64,000 nt of DNA from Glaciozyma antarctica PI12. Lineage: Eukaryota > Basidiomycota > Microbotryomycetes > Kriegeriales > Camptobasidiaceae. The notes below the pieces were generated by a model, which worked only from the letters and a program-made list of their open reading frames with translations, did not search any database and was not told the origin of the DNA. Made by a program: the position numbers and the translations under genes. The DNA lies in contig KZ627146.1 of the NCBI GenBank assembly GCA_002917775.1, forward strand, positions 550,530 through 614,529. The letters are read 5' to 3'. How positions within the stretch are numbered: the stretch's first letter is position 1; each line of letters starts with the position of its first letter. This document shows, in pieces, positions 23,317 through 36,400 of this stretch.

Positions 23317-26300
23317 CTACGTCGACGCCGACTGAGAGGTCTCCAGCGACCCATCCACCGAAGGGCTATCAAACCGGAGGCCACCGAACCTCTCCTCGAC
23401 GTCCTCCGTCCTCCCCCTAAAGTTCTCTCGCGCGCTGACGCCGTACGCATCCATCCCGTACCCTCCGTACCCCGTCGAGGGCTGTCCCGTTTCGAACGAA
23501 GCGAAGACGTTGTAGCCGCTCGTCGGGAGGTCCGTGTCGCCGAGCTGAGGAGGCTTGCGGACGACGTGCGAATGAGTTGTCGCTGCCTCAAACATGTGGC
23601 GTGTCGTGGGAGAAAACTCAGGGAGAGTTGTGAAGGTTGCGGCGGAGGGAACGAGGGCGGGCGTGGGGAGGTAGGGGGCGTGGTAGGATGATGGAGGCGG
23701 GCCAACGGCGTAGGAGGCGCTCCCCGTTCCGCTCGTCGGGGAAAGCATCGCGTGCTGCTGCTGGTCTCCGTACGGGTGGTCGGCGGCTTCGACCGAGGCA
23801 GCGATAGCGGAGATTTGTAGTGCGACTCGTCGAAGAACCTGATGGTTGGACACGCCGTCAGAGCCGTTCGCAGACGCGACTTGAGAAGGACTGACTTGGA
23901 ACGACAAGAAATCCTCGAGGAAGAGGGAGATGATCTGGAACGATCCGAAAGAGGGTGCCGAGCTGCGAGGAACGACAACGTGAGCAGCAGCGCCGATTAC
24001 GGAAGAGGCGCAACGCACCGAAGCGTGAGATCTCGAATGATCTGTGAGGAGACGAAGCTCCAGCGAACAAGGAGCGATCTGGCAGCCGGCCTTCGCTGTC
24101 CGTCGGGCGAGGTGCAGATCCGCTCAAAGCATTGGTCTGCCCAGCGAATGATCGTCTCGGTGGGAATGCTCCCGGGGTTGAAAAGGACGGACTTGAAGCC
24201 TATCGCGAAGGGATCAAATAATGTACATCTGCCGAGAACGGGAAGGACTGACTCTCGAAGCATTCGGTGAGAACGTCGTGCTCGCAGTTGCTCACCAGCG
24301 CCGCTTGATCTGCGAAGCGAGCGACAATCAGCTACCCCGGCCTTACTCGAGAAAAGGGGGGAGCCTACTCTTGATGGACTCAAAGTCAATCTGCTCCCAT
24401 GAGTCGGCGCACTCGCGCAGGCTGGCGGGGTTCGAAACGATCCCGTTGAGAGCTTGAGTCTGTTGCGCGAGATGAGTGCGTCAGGATGGTCCTAAAAGCG
24501 TGAGAGATGGAACTCACTAGCTGGCAGAGTCCGAGGTGCCTCGTGAGGAGGTGGCCAAAGCGAGCTGCGAGCTCGACCTTGGGTCCAGGGAACGCCGTGC
24601 CTTCAAAAGCTTCCAGCGCGACCGATTGAATTCGCTCCATCTGGCCGAACGAGCCGTTAGCGAATACTTATGAGACGTCGACGGACTGCTAGGACGTACG
24701 TGATCTGCGAGGCCGCGCAAGGAAGCGAAAGCCTGAGGAGGGAGGTTGACGAGGATCTGCGCCTGAAGGGACTCGAGAATGTCCTGTCAAAGCCAGCTCG
24801 ATCAGCGAGTTGATCTTAGTCGGAGGAGAGCCTACGTACGTCGTAGATCGCCGCATCGCTGCGATAGAGCAATGTGCTAATCACAGGATTCTCCGCCAGC
24901 GCCCTCTGCGTCTCGTTCAGACTCCCCCACCACGTCCGAATCGCGAGCTCAAACTGACTGCGCGCACACGGAACACGTCAGCTCCCGTCTCCTCCCATTT
25001 CTTGAATTGGAACCCACTCGAACCGGTACGCCCTAATCGCCTCGAGAAGCGTGTGGCAATGCTCGACGTACTCCCCCCAAAACCCCCGCGCCGTCCTCGG
25101 ATCCACGCTCCCTCCAGTCTGCATCAACGCTTCCTCGATACTCGGGAACCCCGGCAGCGCCTGCGGCCTCATCGGAACTGCCGTCACGGCTCCTCCAAGC
25201 GTCTTCTCCCCGTTGCCGTAGCTCGTTCCCGAGGGGACGACGATGCTGAGAGACCTCGTCGATGAGCGTCGCGCGCCGAGAACTCGCTGGTCGGAAGGGT
25301 TCGTAGGGCGGGCAGTGGTGGGAGTTGCTGGAAGTGGGAAGGAGGGGAGGAAGGCTGGAGCGCTGGATTGTCGACGGAGCCTAGTCGGGACGCGATTAGT
25401 GGACGAAAAGACGCAAACTCGGAAACTAAAATCGTACCCGGGACTCGCTTCGCCGCTCGTGAGTTGGTCTGATGAGTCCTCGGAAGGGGAGCTGTCGCCA
25501 ACGCTCGTGGGAGAGATCGTTCCTCGTTGCTCGTCCTTCGTCAGCTGGGCAAGGACCTCTGCCTCCTCTGCGTTCGTCGGCCTGAGTCCACAATAGCGGT
25601 AGCGACTGTTCCCTCGCACGCCGAGTCGGCGAGTCTGCAAACACACTTAGTGCACGGTGCAGGATCTTGAGAGCCTGCGTACCTTGATTCCTAGGAACTT
25701 CTGTCTGCACGCCTTCCCGAAAGTTGCAGAGCTGCGTCGGTCACAAAGTCAGAATCGCTCGCTTGCGAAAGTCAAAAGAAACTCACTTGATCGCTTTGAC
25801 GCCAAAGGTCTGGCAGCTTTGCGCATAACTCGCGTAAAGAGCCTGTCGATCAACCGTTCCTTCTCCGACGAGCTCGTAACGCTGTCCCAACCTGCGACGC
25901 CTCATCAGCTCTCCGTCTTCAACCCCGCGGCGCGTCCACTCACCAGTCCTGTACAAACGCACCCCTCGCGCGATCCTGCGCACTCGCCGTCGTCGACATC
26001 AACACGTTTGCAGCGCTCCTCTCCAACTCTTGCTTCACAAGCGCCGGATCCTTCCCACCATGAACCTCAAGCGTCTCGTCGCCCCTCGTCGGTCTTCCCT
26101 CCTCGAAGTGGAAGAAATCGCTCCCCGGGAAGTAGCCACTCGCATCTCCCTCGTCGAATTCCTCGGCGGGACTCGCGAGCGCAGGATCGTACGTGCTCCA
26201 GCCCGAAGAGGAGACGCTCGACCGCCTCGAATGTCCCCAATCCTCATCGTCCGCGGCAGACGAACCGCTTTCGCACTTTAATCCCGACTGGGCAAGAAGA

Positions 26301-26719
26301 TCCCCCAGTTCCTCCTCCGGCGTTCGCCCGCCATTCGCACCTCCCTGCTGCTGCTGAGGATCCCGAGGGTACGGGGCGGAATCTGCACGCGCTCGACGAG
26401 TAGTCGTCCTCCGCTTCTGGACGCCTGCGCCCTGGTCGGAAGAGTAGTCGGAGGTCGAGAGGGAGGATTGGCGGGAGTGGTTCGTGTAGATAGGAGCTTT
26501 GAAGTCGCGCTGCGGGCCGTGCTGGGGTGTTCGGCCGAGCGCAAAGGCCTGAGGAGCTTTCTGGAGTCGAGCCGAGGAGCGCGTGGAGATTCGAGCTTCC
26601 GAGTTGGGAAAGGAGATGGCGATGTGTTCGGGAGAGGTAGAAATGGAGGAGAGAGAGGAATAGGAGAGGGAGGAGGTGCCGCTGGAGTCCCGATGGTGTC
26701 GAGAGGTCGGGTCGGTCAT
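23317..26719 (-). CDS. RFX-family transcription factor
   Basis: ATG 26719 starts a Ser-rich leader with a patch of Gln and an acidic Ser-rich segment. Three exons then assemble an RFX DNA-binding winged helix: 'VDRQALYASYAQSCQTFGVK', joined to 'SATFGKACRQKFLGIK', joined to 'TRRLGVRGNSRYRYCGLRP'. The 'TRRLGxRGxSxYxYCG' string is diagnostic of RFX proteins such as yeast Rfx1/Crt1. The C-terminal half is helical with many introns and ends in a Pro/Ser/Tyr-rich tail ('HAMLSPTSGTGSASYAVG'), stop at 23317. In other fungi RFX proteins regulate DNA-damage and cell-cycle genes; that role here is inference. An upstream non-coding or extra coding exon is possible. Confidence 0.88.
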
Positions 26720-27443
26720 GAGGTGGCAGCTGGACGGAACTTGGTGGCGAGGGACGAGGGGATGGGAGTCGAAGGGGAGACCTGCTCGCTGGAAGTGGAG
26801 GGAGCCGTCCTATGATCAGTCTAGTCTTTGAAAAGGTCACCCAGACCGCGTGTCCGAAGGAGGAGTCTGCTCACCGCGATAGGAGGGTCAAGCGTCGAGG
26901 ACCGAGAACGAGCAGCTTCGACTGGCGAAGAGGAGTGCTCAAAGGGAAGGGAAGCCTGCCAGAGGACGAGGAAGTGAGAGGTGAGAGAGTCAGTTGACCT
27001 GCACGAGCTCTGGAGGGGGGAGGAAGAGACTGACCTTGCTCGTTTCAAGGGGAGAACGCCTTGGAGAAGGAGGTTCGTGCTGGCCTTAACCGCGCGTAGT
27101 GTCCACCAGTGACTGAGTCGAGGTGGGCCAGAGATAGCACGAGAGGAAGTACTAGAGGGAGGAGGGAGGAAGAACGAGCAGAGGGCTCGGAAAACGAGGA
27201 GCCCGACGATTCCTCAGGCTTCAGGCTTTGAGACTGTTCCTCCTCGTGCACCGACTATCTAGGAGTGGACTCAGCGCAACAGCGGGAAGAGACGAAGCTT
27301 GGGAGCCGGAGTCGGTGTCAGGCCGAACGGTCCGCCCTCAGCAAGCCCAAGAGCGTCTCGGTTCTCGGTGGCGAGGTTCTTCGCACCTCTCCTCCTCGAT
27401 GGAACTCGCACAAACGCATTACAAACTCTACATCCACAAAGCG
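26720..27443. other. Intergenic between RFX gene (5' side) and TRA1 (3' side)
   Basis: No convincing exon. It should hold the RFX promoter and leader and the TRA1 3' end. Minus-strand splice-like signals at about 26860-27050 might be leader introns of the RFX gene; I could not confirm them. Confidence 0.35.
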
Positions 27444-30400
27444 TTACATCCAGCTCTGCCACTGCAAAACGAAAAGCGGTCAGCGTCCGAAACAAAAGCA
27501 AGCACAGAGCAGCGTTCGGGAACATACACCGGGCTCCATCCTCGAAAGGTTCTGTGCGCTCGTCGCCTGCAAGAGGAGCTCCAAAATCGACTGGTTGACG
27601 GGTATCGTCGCGCTTGGAGGCTAGCAAAGGACCCGTTAGCGAACCAAAGCCTCGCAGACGACGAGAATAAACGCACCTTCTCCCGCTCCATCTTGCACGA
27701 CATGACTTTTGCGCGCCGAACGACCGCATCGACGTTGGCGAGGACGAGGTCCCGAAGACTGGCGGTCCGCGTATCCGTTTTGGACATTTGTACCCAAACG
27801 AGGACCTCCTCGCGAATGAAGATGCTCAAGCGGTGTTCGAGATCGAACTGCGCGCTCAAGTCAGTGAGGCAGCTCGCCCCGAGTAGAGAAATAAGGACGC
27901 ACCTCGGACTCGGTGAGGCAGCGAGCGATGGCCATCATCGAGCTCGTGAGGAGACCCTCCGTGCCGATGGGAGTGATGAAGCGCTGCAGGTTGGGAGTGA
28001 AGCGGAAAGGGACAGCCTCGGCGTTGACAAATTCTGGCTTGTTCGGCACGATAGCTGCGAAGAAGGTCGTTGTTAGAAGCTTGTACTAGGCTCGTCGGTA
28101 GGGAAGGACGTACAAGGCAGCATGTCGGACGTGTGGAGCTTCCCGTTCGAGCGAGAGAAGTGGATACGCGAAGGAACGCGCGCGCCCATGCTCATCACGT
28201 AGGTGAGGAAGATGAAGGACGCCATCTGGAGAGTCATCTGCTTGCGAATATGCCAAAGCTCGCTCGGGCTGGCCATCGTCCGGATCATGTACTGCGAAAG
28301 CGACGAAAGTCAGCAACCGGCGCAGACGACGAGACGATTCGACGTACCTTCTTGAGGATGTCGTCCGGGACCATCTTGTTCGCAATCTCCTCTGCGATCT
28401 CCTGTCGCCCGTTCCAAAGCTCGGGTCGCTGCACGGCATGGTCAGCAAAGCTCTTTTTCAAGTGGCGAAAGCGACGCGCCCCCAAAGGCGGAACGGCTCG
28501 ATGAAGTGCCTTGATTCGCTCCGTGTGCGCGATGATCGGGTCTTCCTTCTTCATGCCGACCATCTCGCAGTGCTGCTCGAAGACGTCCTGGAGACTCGTG
28601 ATGGAAGCGTCGTTCTCGATGAGCCTGACGCCAGGAGAGAGCGGGACGGCGATCGGGATGCTGAAGAACAGGTTGCGCTTCCTGCTCTCCTTCCGTGTCG
28701 ACAACGGGCTGCGGTGATCCACGAGTCAGCACCAAACGATGAAGAGCAAGGAGGAGCGCACCAGTTGAGCATGCGGAAGAGCTGCATGATTCGCTCCTCG
28801 CGACGAGCAGTTCGCACGGCGGGGACCTGGATCGCAAAGCGATGAGTGCTGCCATCGTGACCAAGGATCGTAAGGCGGCGGAAGTAGACGCCGTGGGACC
28901 TCGTGACGTCGAACTTGTTGGCAAAGTGGCTGATGCGAACGTAGTTGGCGTTGTTGTCCTCGTGCTGGGATCGAGCATCAGCGACGTATCTCTCCTCGTC
29001 CGAGCAAGAACGCACCTTCAAGTACTGGCCAGGAACCTCGATCTCGTCGAACTTCTGGTACTGGAACTCGACGAGCCAGTGGCTGACCGACTCGAGGTTC
29101 GCTCGCTTCGCCTTCTTGTTGAGAAGCGTCTCGTAGCGATCTCGCCATTCGCGCAGCCGTTGAAGGTAGTCGCGGAGGTTAGGCTTGGAAGTAAGGAAGT
29201 CCTCCTGGAACTGAGCCTGTGCGTGATCGTCAGTACGAGATAGCTCGGAGCGAGCAACGCAAATTTACTTTGACCGCTTCGGGGTGTAGGTTCTCGGCAA
29301 AGCGATTGATGTTCGAGATGGTGACTTGCGACAAGAGTCCATCGTCAGCGGCGACCGCTGCTCGTCCGACGTATTGCTGCAGAAGACGTGTCAGCGAGAG
29401 GCTCCAACGAGTAGCGGGAGGCAACGAACCTGCATCGAATCGGCGAGGAGGGCGCTGATGAGTCGGTAGATGTCCTCGTCAGGAGAAGGCTTGAACCTGG
29501 TCGAGACTTGATCGACGATCATCTCCATCGAAAGAGCGAGGAGAGGGAAGGCGGTCTTGAGGATCGCCATGACTTCGTCGACGTGCTCCCAAGGCTGCCG
29601 CGGAACGCCGGAGAGAGGTTGTTGCTGGAGGACCTGTTCGGCGGCCATCGATCCGTCGCCCTCGCCGTTCGCCTGGGCTGCTGCCTGCGCTTGCGCGGCT
29701 GCCTGCGCTGCTGCTCGCTGAGTCGCCTGCACGAACTGACGCTTCGTGGCGGACATGTCCTCGCGAATCGTGCGAAGATGGAAGAAGAGCGCCTGTCAAG
29801 GGTTTTGCGTCAGCGAGCTCGCGCAGGGAGAGATGCGAGGGAGAAACGTACCTGAGGGAACGTCTTCGCGATCTTGAGCAAAATGATCCGAGCGTACTTG
29901 GCTTCGCGTTGCGAGAGGGCGAGGAGGAGTTGAGGGATAAAGGTGATCCAGTACCAGGTCGGCACGTCGCCCTTGTAGTTGTCGAAAGCCTTCGAGATCG
30001 TCCCTGACGCGTCGTCGAGGCTGAGGAGCCAGAGGATGCGAACGAGGAGCTTGCGGACCTTCGAATTCTTGTAGAGTCCGGCGCCTTGAAGGTAGCAGCT
30101 GACGGCGTTCGCACCAATGTTGAGGTCCGACGGGTTCTCCTTGAACATGCGATCTTGGTACTCGCCCCACTCGGCCCACGCTTTGGGGAAGCAAATGTCC
30201 ATCGAAACGGCGAGGTTGAACGTCTCGGTCGCGTCCTTGTGCAGCTGGAGCTTGGCGAAGAACATGGCCTTGAGCGTGAAGAACTCGGCCTTCTGGACGG
30301 CGTTGAAGTAGAGAAGGTTGGTGTTGTTGATAACGTCGAGTCCGCTGGTGACCTCGGCGAGACTGCGGTAGTGGCACTTGGCCTGCTCGCGAAGCTTGAG

Positions 30401-33400
30401 GAACGCTTCCTGGATCTCGATGTTGGGGAGGGTGTAGATCTTGGTGAGGGAGGTGATGCAGACCTCGTTGAGGCCGTGCTTTCGAGCGACGTGGGCGAAG
30501 CGGTTGATGATCCAGGCCGTCTCGTGGTACCCGCGGTAGGCGAACGAGCTCGAATTGCCACCGGTGCCGCCGCCGGTCGGGACGAGAGGGAGGTACGCCT
30601 TGTTGATCGCCGAAAAGACGTGTTGCCGCCAGGCGACGAGGTCGCTCCAAACGTTGATGTCGTCCCAGAGGTTGGGCAGGCGGTCGCGCCAGGTCGTAAG
30701 AATGCTCTTGAGCTCCTGCGAGCGAACGTCGAGATTGGCGGCGCTGGTCGCGGCGAGACTGGTGAAGATCTGCTGCGCCTCCTGGAGCTCGACGAACTGC
30801 TGGAAGACTTGGAGGAGGGGGACGTGGGCTTGCGAGACGATCTCCGGGAGGTAGTACCACTTGCGAAGCGACAGTTGAATCCCTTCGTCGCAGAGCTTCT
30901 GGAAGACCTTCTTGGCGTCGTCCGCCGAGTTGGCCGACTGCGCCGTGAGGAGGGCGAGGTACGCCTCGAAGATCCTCTTGCGCGGCGTCGCGACAGGGCT
31001 CATCGAGTCGAGAGCGCCTTCGACCGTCTCGCGTTCGACGGTCCAGTCGGAGAGTCGCCAAGCGCTTTCGAGAAGGAGCTCCTTGTTGCCTTCGTTACGA
31101 GCGAGACTACGAGAAGAGCGGGGGTTAGCATCCGCAAAGAACCGTGACGACGAGCAAGAACTGACTCGGCGAGGACGTCCCACTGCAGACAAAGCGATGG
31201 TTAGCTTCGTGTAGGATAGCAAGATAGAAAAAAACCGACGCACCTGCTGCAACTTCTGTGCGGTCAAGATCCAGTGATCCTCCCACAACGCCATCTCGCT
31301 CTCCGTGAACGGAAGCACGCCGCTACGCGCGGTGATCTGAGCCGACTCGTAAAGGACTTGCGCTTGTCCCCACTGGCCGATTTGCTCCCAGCTGCGAAGA
31401 AAAAGGGTTAGTTCGGCCCAAGCACCCACGCGAAGAGTGAACCGCACCTGATCGCAGCGTTCGTCTCGTTGTAGCCCGCGCGACGTCGCCAGAGCCCGTA
31501 AAGTAGATCGTCCTCGCTCAGCTCGCTGTACGTCTCCGCCAAGGCGTCCAACGTGCTCTCCCGAATCGACTCCTCCTCGCGCGGGTTCTCGAGGCCTTCT
31601 TGAAGAAGCTCGATGCCCGTGTGCCAGGCGCTGAAGGTCTTGCCGAGGTAACGAATGAGGTGAGGAGGGAGGGACGGGGTAGGCGTGCAGGCGAGGACTC
31701 CAGCGAGCAACGTCTGGACGACGTTCGGTCGACGATCGACGCTTCGAAGGTGGTACTCCTTCGTAAGAAGACCGATGATGAAGCGCGTCAGGTCGAGTTG
31801 CTCGCGGCGAGACAGGCACGCCCAGCTCGTCTTGAAGGTCGAAACCCAAAGAGCGTGCGTGGCGGCGGGGTCGGCGTAAAGGAGCTTCCGCGCAGCAGCG
31901 AGGAGGTCGCCCGTCGTGTAGGTCGAGATCTGCTTGACGAACTCGGTCGTTCCATCGGCGTCGGCGGCGGGAGGGCCGAGGAAGAGGGGGTCCTGCGTGT
32001 CGACGGCGCCGAGGACGAGGTCGAGGGCTTGGTGGATCCAGTACGTCTCCCCGAGCGACTCCCAGCTCTGCACGCCGAGGACGTAGTGCATGCGCGTAAA
32101 GAGACCCGTCGCGAGGCTCTTGTCGAAGACGGCGAGGAACTTTGACCGAATGACGGGGTCGCGGATCTTGCAGCCGAGGAGGAAGGCGGGCTCGAGTTTG
32201 ACGGTGAGCTCGCTGCGTGCGAGACTCGGCTCGGTGTAGATCTCGAGGATGACGGTGAGGAAGTCCTTCTGGAGGGTCTCGCTGTTCCGCGTCTCGAACG
32301 ACATCATCTTGAGGAGGATGCCGGCCTTCTCCCTAGTCGTCGGGTACGTCTCGTCCTTGTCCGTGACCCACTTGCGCGCCATCTGGAGCAAAAAGCGGCA
32401 GACGTCGAGATTCGACGACTTCTCGACCAGCGAGACGATCCCGCTCAGGAGCCAGCGTCGGTGCTCTCCGAGGTGCGAGACGCGTAGTCGAAGGACCTCG
32501 AGGCTGCTGACGAGGAGGCGTAGCTGCGGATCCGCTGACGAGACGGGCGCCGTTGCGAGGACGTGGTCCTTCGTGAACCGCGAGAATATGCGAATGACGA
32601 GGGGGAGGAAGACATCGACGCGCTCCGGGGTCGCCTTCGACCACGCCTGGAGGAGCATCATCGCTCCTGGGACGTTGGTCATGTCCCGTAGCGAGACGTT
32701 GATGAGGCCCGTCGCCCAATCGACGAACGCCTTGACGTCGGGGCTGGCGTCGTCGGGTAGGACGGCGGGAATGACCTCGAAGATGCGCTCGACGAGGGGG
32801 CGAAGGGCGGAATGGAGACGGAATTCGGAGCTGGCGAATCCTTTCTCGACGATCTTGTGGAGCGTCGCGATGCTGTTGAGGACCCACTCCTTGGGCTTGA
32901 ACGAGACGACGACGTTGAGGACCTCGGCCGAGTTGCAGAGGAGGATGAGGGTATCGTCGCTGACCTCGTTCGTCGTGAACGACCGGAGGAAGAACGCCAT
33001 CTTAACGTCCATCGAGCTCCAGACGCCAGGTCCAAGGAACTCCCTTAGGAGATTGAGCGCGCGCGCGACGTAGTTGTTCCTCGAGAGGCCTTCCGCCGAG
33101 TTGGCGATGAACCGGAGGACGCTGTTGATGACCTGGTCTCGAACGGCGGGAGGGACGGCATAGTTCGAGACGTAGCCCGTGCTCGACGGCGCGACCGATA
33201 CCGCACGATCCGGTCGAGGACGCTTCGGCGACTTCTCGACCTCTCCTCCATCGGGAGCGACGACGGCCTGCGAGTCGACGTCCATCTTCGCGCTCTCCTG
33301 CTTCGCCAGATCGAGGCGCTTGCGCTCCCACTTGAGGATGAGCTCGATAACGTCGAGAGTGAGAACGCGGGTGTCGCCGACCTGTGCAGAGGAGGCAATG

Positions 33401-36400
33401 GCGAGCTTGGGAAGGGCGGTGACCATATGGGGGACGAAGAGCTCGCGAGTGGGGTAGAAGAGGTCGGGGTGGCGAACAATGAGCTGGTAGACGTTGATCA
33501 TGAGGGGGACGTTGCCGACATCCTCGACGAGGATCCGCCGAGTCCACTTGGCCCAGTACGGGGGACCCGTTTCGCCCTCGGGTACCGGAACCGCGACTCG
33601 TAGCGGCAGCGCCGGGGTGAGGATATCGAGCGCCTCGCGAACCAAGCTTCGGGCTTCGGGCTGATGGGCCTTGAGGAGGGCGACGTAGATTTGGACGATG
33701 ATCTTGCTCGGCGACTCGTACTTCTCGAGGAAGGTGGCGATGAGGACGTAGGCCGACTGCGTGACGGTGATGTCGTCGAGCTGCGAGGAGATAAATCGTG
33801 TTAGCTTCGTGCAGCGGCAGAGCGGGATTCCAAGCTCACCTTGATGTTGACCCAGCCAAACTTGATAACGTCCTTCTTGTTCTCGAGAATGAGGTGCGAG
33901 CACGACTTGACGATGAGGGTCGACATGTGGCAGAGCTCGATCCGGAGAGCCTCGTCGTTGAAGGAGCCGACTTCGGGAACGGCGACGAGGAGGGGCTTCC
34001 AGATCGTGTTGTGGACCTCGTTGAGGAAGTTGACGTCGACGAGTCCGGCTTCTCGTTGGCCGCGAGAGAAGGAGATGAGAAGGATGGGGTTGACGAGGAC
34101 TCGAAGGGCGGCAGTCTTGTGCGCCTTGCTCACGCCGTTGTTGCCGAAGATGGCGCCCGAGACGAAGCGGTCGAGGATCCTCCGCTTGAAGTCGACATCG
34201 GTGCTGAGAGCGACGTGCTTGGTGAGGAAGCGCGAGAGCGCGGTGTGGTTGGCTGCGTTGTTGTAGGTGTAGACGTCGACGACGTGAAAGAGGAGGTCGA
34301 TGTTCTCCGCTTGGCGGAGGTAGTCCATGAAGATGTTCAAGACGACGGCGTCCTCGCGGAGCTGCTGGAACTGAAGCTCGCCCTCCGCCACGACTCGATG
34401 CCGCCGAGTGTCGGAGATCCAGCGTCCAACGAGCTGGGGCAAGGCGGCCTCGCAGCGAACGATCCAGTCGGGCTCGGCCTCGATCAACTCGGCCATGATG
34501 GACGCGGCGTTGAGAGCGAGGTTCCCACCGGCTGCAAAGCACGGCTGGAAGAGCTCGGCCGCCGCGTCCGTGATATGCGCTCGAATTGGCCCCGCGTGCT
34601 CGGACGCGAGGACGCCGCGGAAGGTCCTGACGCAACTATCGTCGTCGAGTCGCTCGAAGAAGAACGTCGTTGCCTCGTCGGGGTAGTGGCGAAGGTACTT
34701 GACGAACGGCTCGCTGAAGGGGCTTGTCTTGAGCTTCTTGAGGTGCCGTTCGATCTCGGTCGTGAGCATGAGGACGTCGTTGACGTAGGTTTGGGCGGCG
34801 GGGTGGGGGAGGAGGTGGAAGATGTTGACGATGGCGGCCATGATCTCGATCTCGCTGTCCTCCAAAGGCTGCCTCGTCGCGGCTCGAACGATGTCGCCGG
34901 GGATGGCGAGGTTGCGGAGGTGTTCGACGAGCTTGGTCCCGATCTCGACCCTGAAGTAGTTCGTCAGGAGCTCGAGCAATCGCGCGAGCCCCTTCAGACT
35001 CGACAACGACAACCGCTTGTGGTCGGCGAGGTTCATCAGAACGGGTTTGAGCCCGTTCTGGAGGAGGTCCCTCGGCAGCTTGCCCTGCAGCAGCATGACC
35101 CGCTCGAGAGCGAGGTACGCCGCCGCGACGACCTCGGGCGCCTTGGCGTACAGCAGCTTGAAGCATACCGCGAGCATCTTCATCCGGATCGGCATGTGCG
35201 TGTCCTGGTTGAAAGTCGGCGACGCCATCGCGGCGGAGAGGAGCTGAACGCAGACGACGCGGAGCTGCGTAAGCGGCGCCGTCGTCTTGATCGTCGTCTT
35301 AGACCCGATGAGAGCGGCGTCCTCAGCGTCGGCGATCCCGAGAGCCTCGTGGACGAGCCGCATGAGCTGGTCCTCGAATTCGATGAGCGGAGGGTCGAGG
35401 GAGATGCAGTAGGCGACGGCGTCGATGTGGCCGATCTGCATGGTGAAGCCGAGGGCGCGGAGGGGTTTGGTGAAGATGGGAGTGATGAGGCGGTCGCGGA
35501 CGGGCATGAGGAGTTCGGTGAGGGGAGTGCCGGTTTGCTCGGAGAGGATGGTGAGAGCCTTGCGGACCGTCGTCCGTACGCTAGCGACCTGACTGCAGAG
35601 CTCGAGGAGGAGGAGCCCGACGAGGTAGTTGAGTTGGGGCTTGGCGTTGGGGGAGTTGGCGCGCGCGGCGGGAGCGCTGCAGATGCGGACGATGTGGAGG
35701 AGGGTGTCGGAGACGACGTCGGCGTTCGAGGGAGCCTCGCCGGGCATGTCCTTGAGGCTGAAGAGGAGGGCGCGGGTGAACTCGATCTCGTGCTCGAGGA
35801 GCCACTTGATCTCGATGTCGACCTTGGACGTGAGGATCGAGAGACCGTACGCCGCTCCCGTCTTGCGCTGCCACGACTGCTCGTAGCAAAGGGACCCGAG
35901 ACGACTCCCCATCTGGTGGAGGAGAACCGTCGGGGGGTCGAGCCTCGCCTTCGAGTCGGGGTTGCGAGTGGCGAGGAGGTCCTCGACGATCTTCTGCGTC
36001 TGCGCGGCCGCTCGCTGGAGGTCCTGCGTCTCGGCGCTGCAGAGGTTCTCGATGATGCCGTCGATGAGCGCCGAACAGAGGGGAAGGACCTGCTTGGCGA
36101 GGGCGGGGTTCTCGGGGAGCTCCTTGCCGAGTTCGAGGGAGAAGATGTGCTGAGCGAGGTCGATAATGTACTGGTTCGCCTCGACTTGGAACTCGTCGAC
36201 TCGGGTCGCGTCGAAGAGTCCTCGAAGAACGTTGCCGAACGTCTCCTCCGGCTCGCCGGCGGGAAGTCCCTGCGAAGCGCAAAGACCCGTCAGCTTCCTA
36301 GCGCCAAGTGGGTGAGAAGAATTAAACGAACCTCCTTGAGGAAGAGGACGATCGCATACTTGAGGAACGAGTACGCCACGCGGCGGTAATGCACGTCTCC

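Noticed and set aside
33798-36389. Long open frame (863 codons) on the plus strand opposite TRA1
   Set aside because: It mirrors TRA1 coding sequence, is dominated by Glu, Asp, Val, Leu and Arg as expected from the complement of GC-rich codons, and shows no motif.
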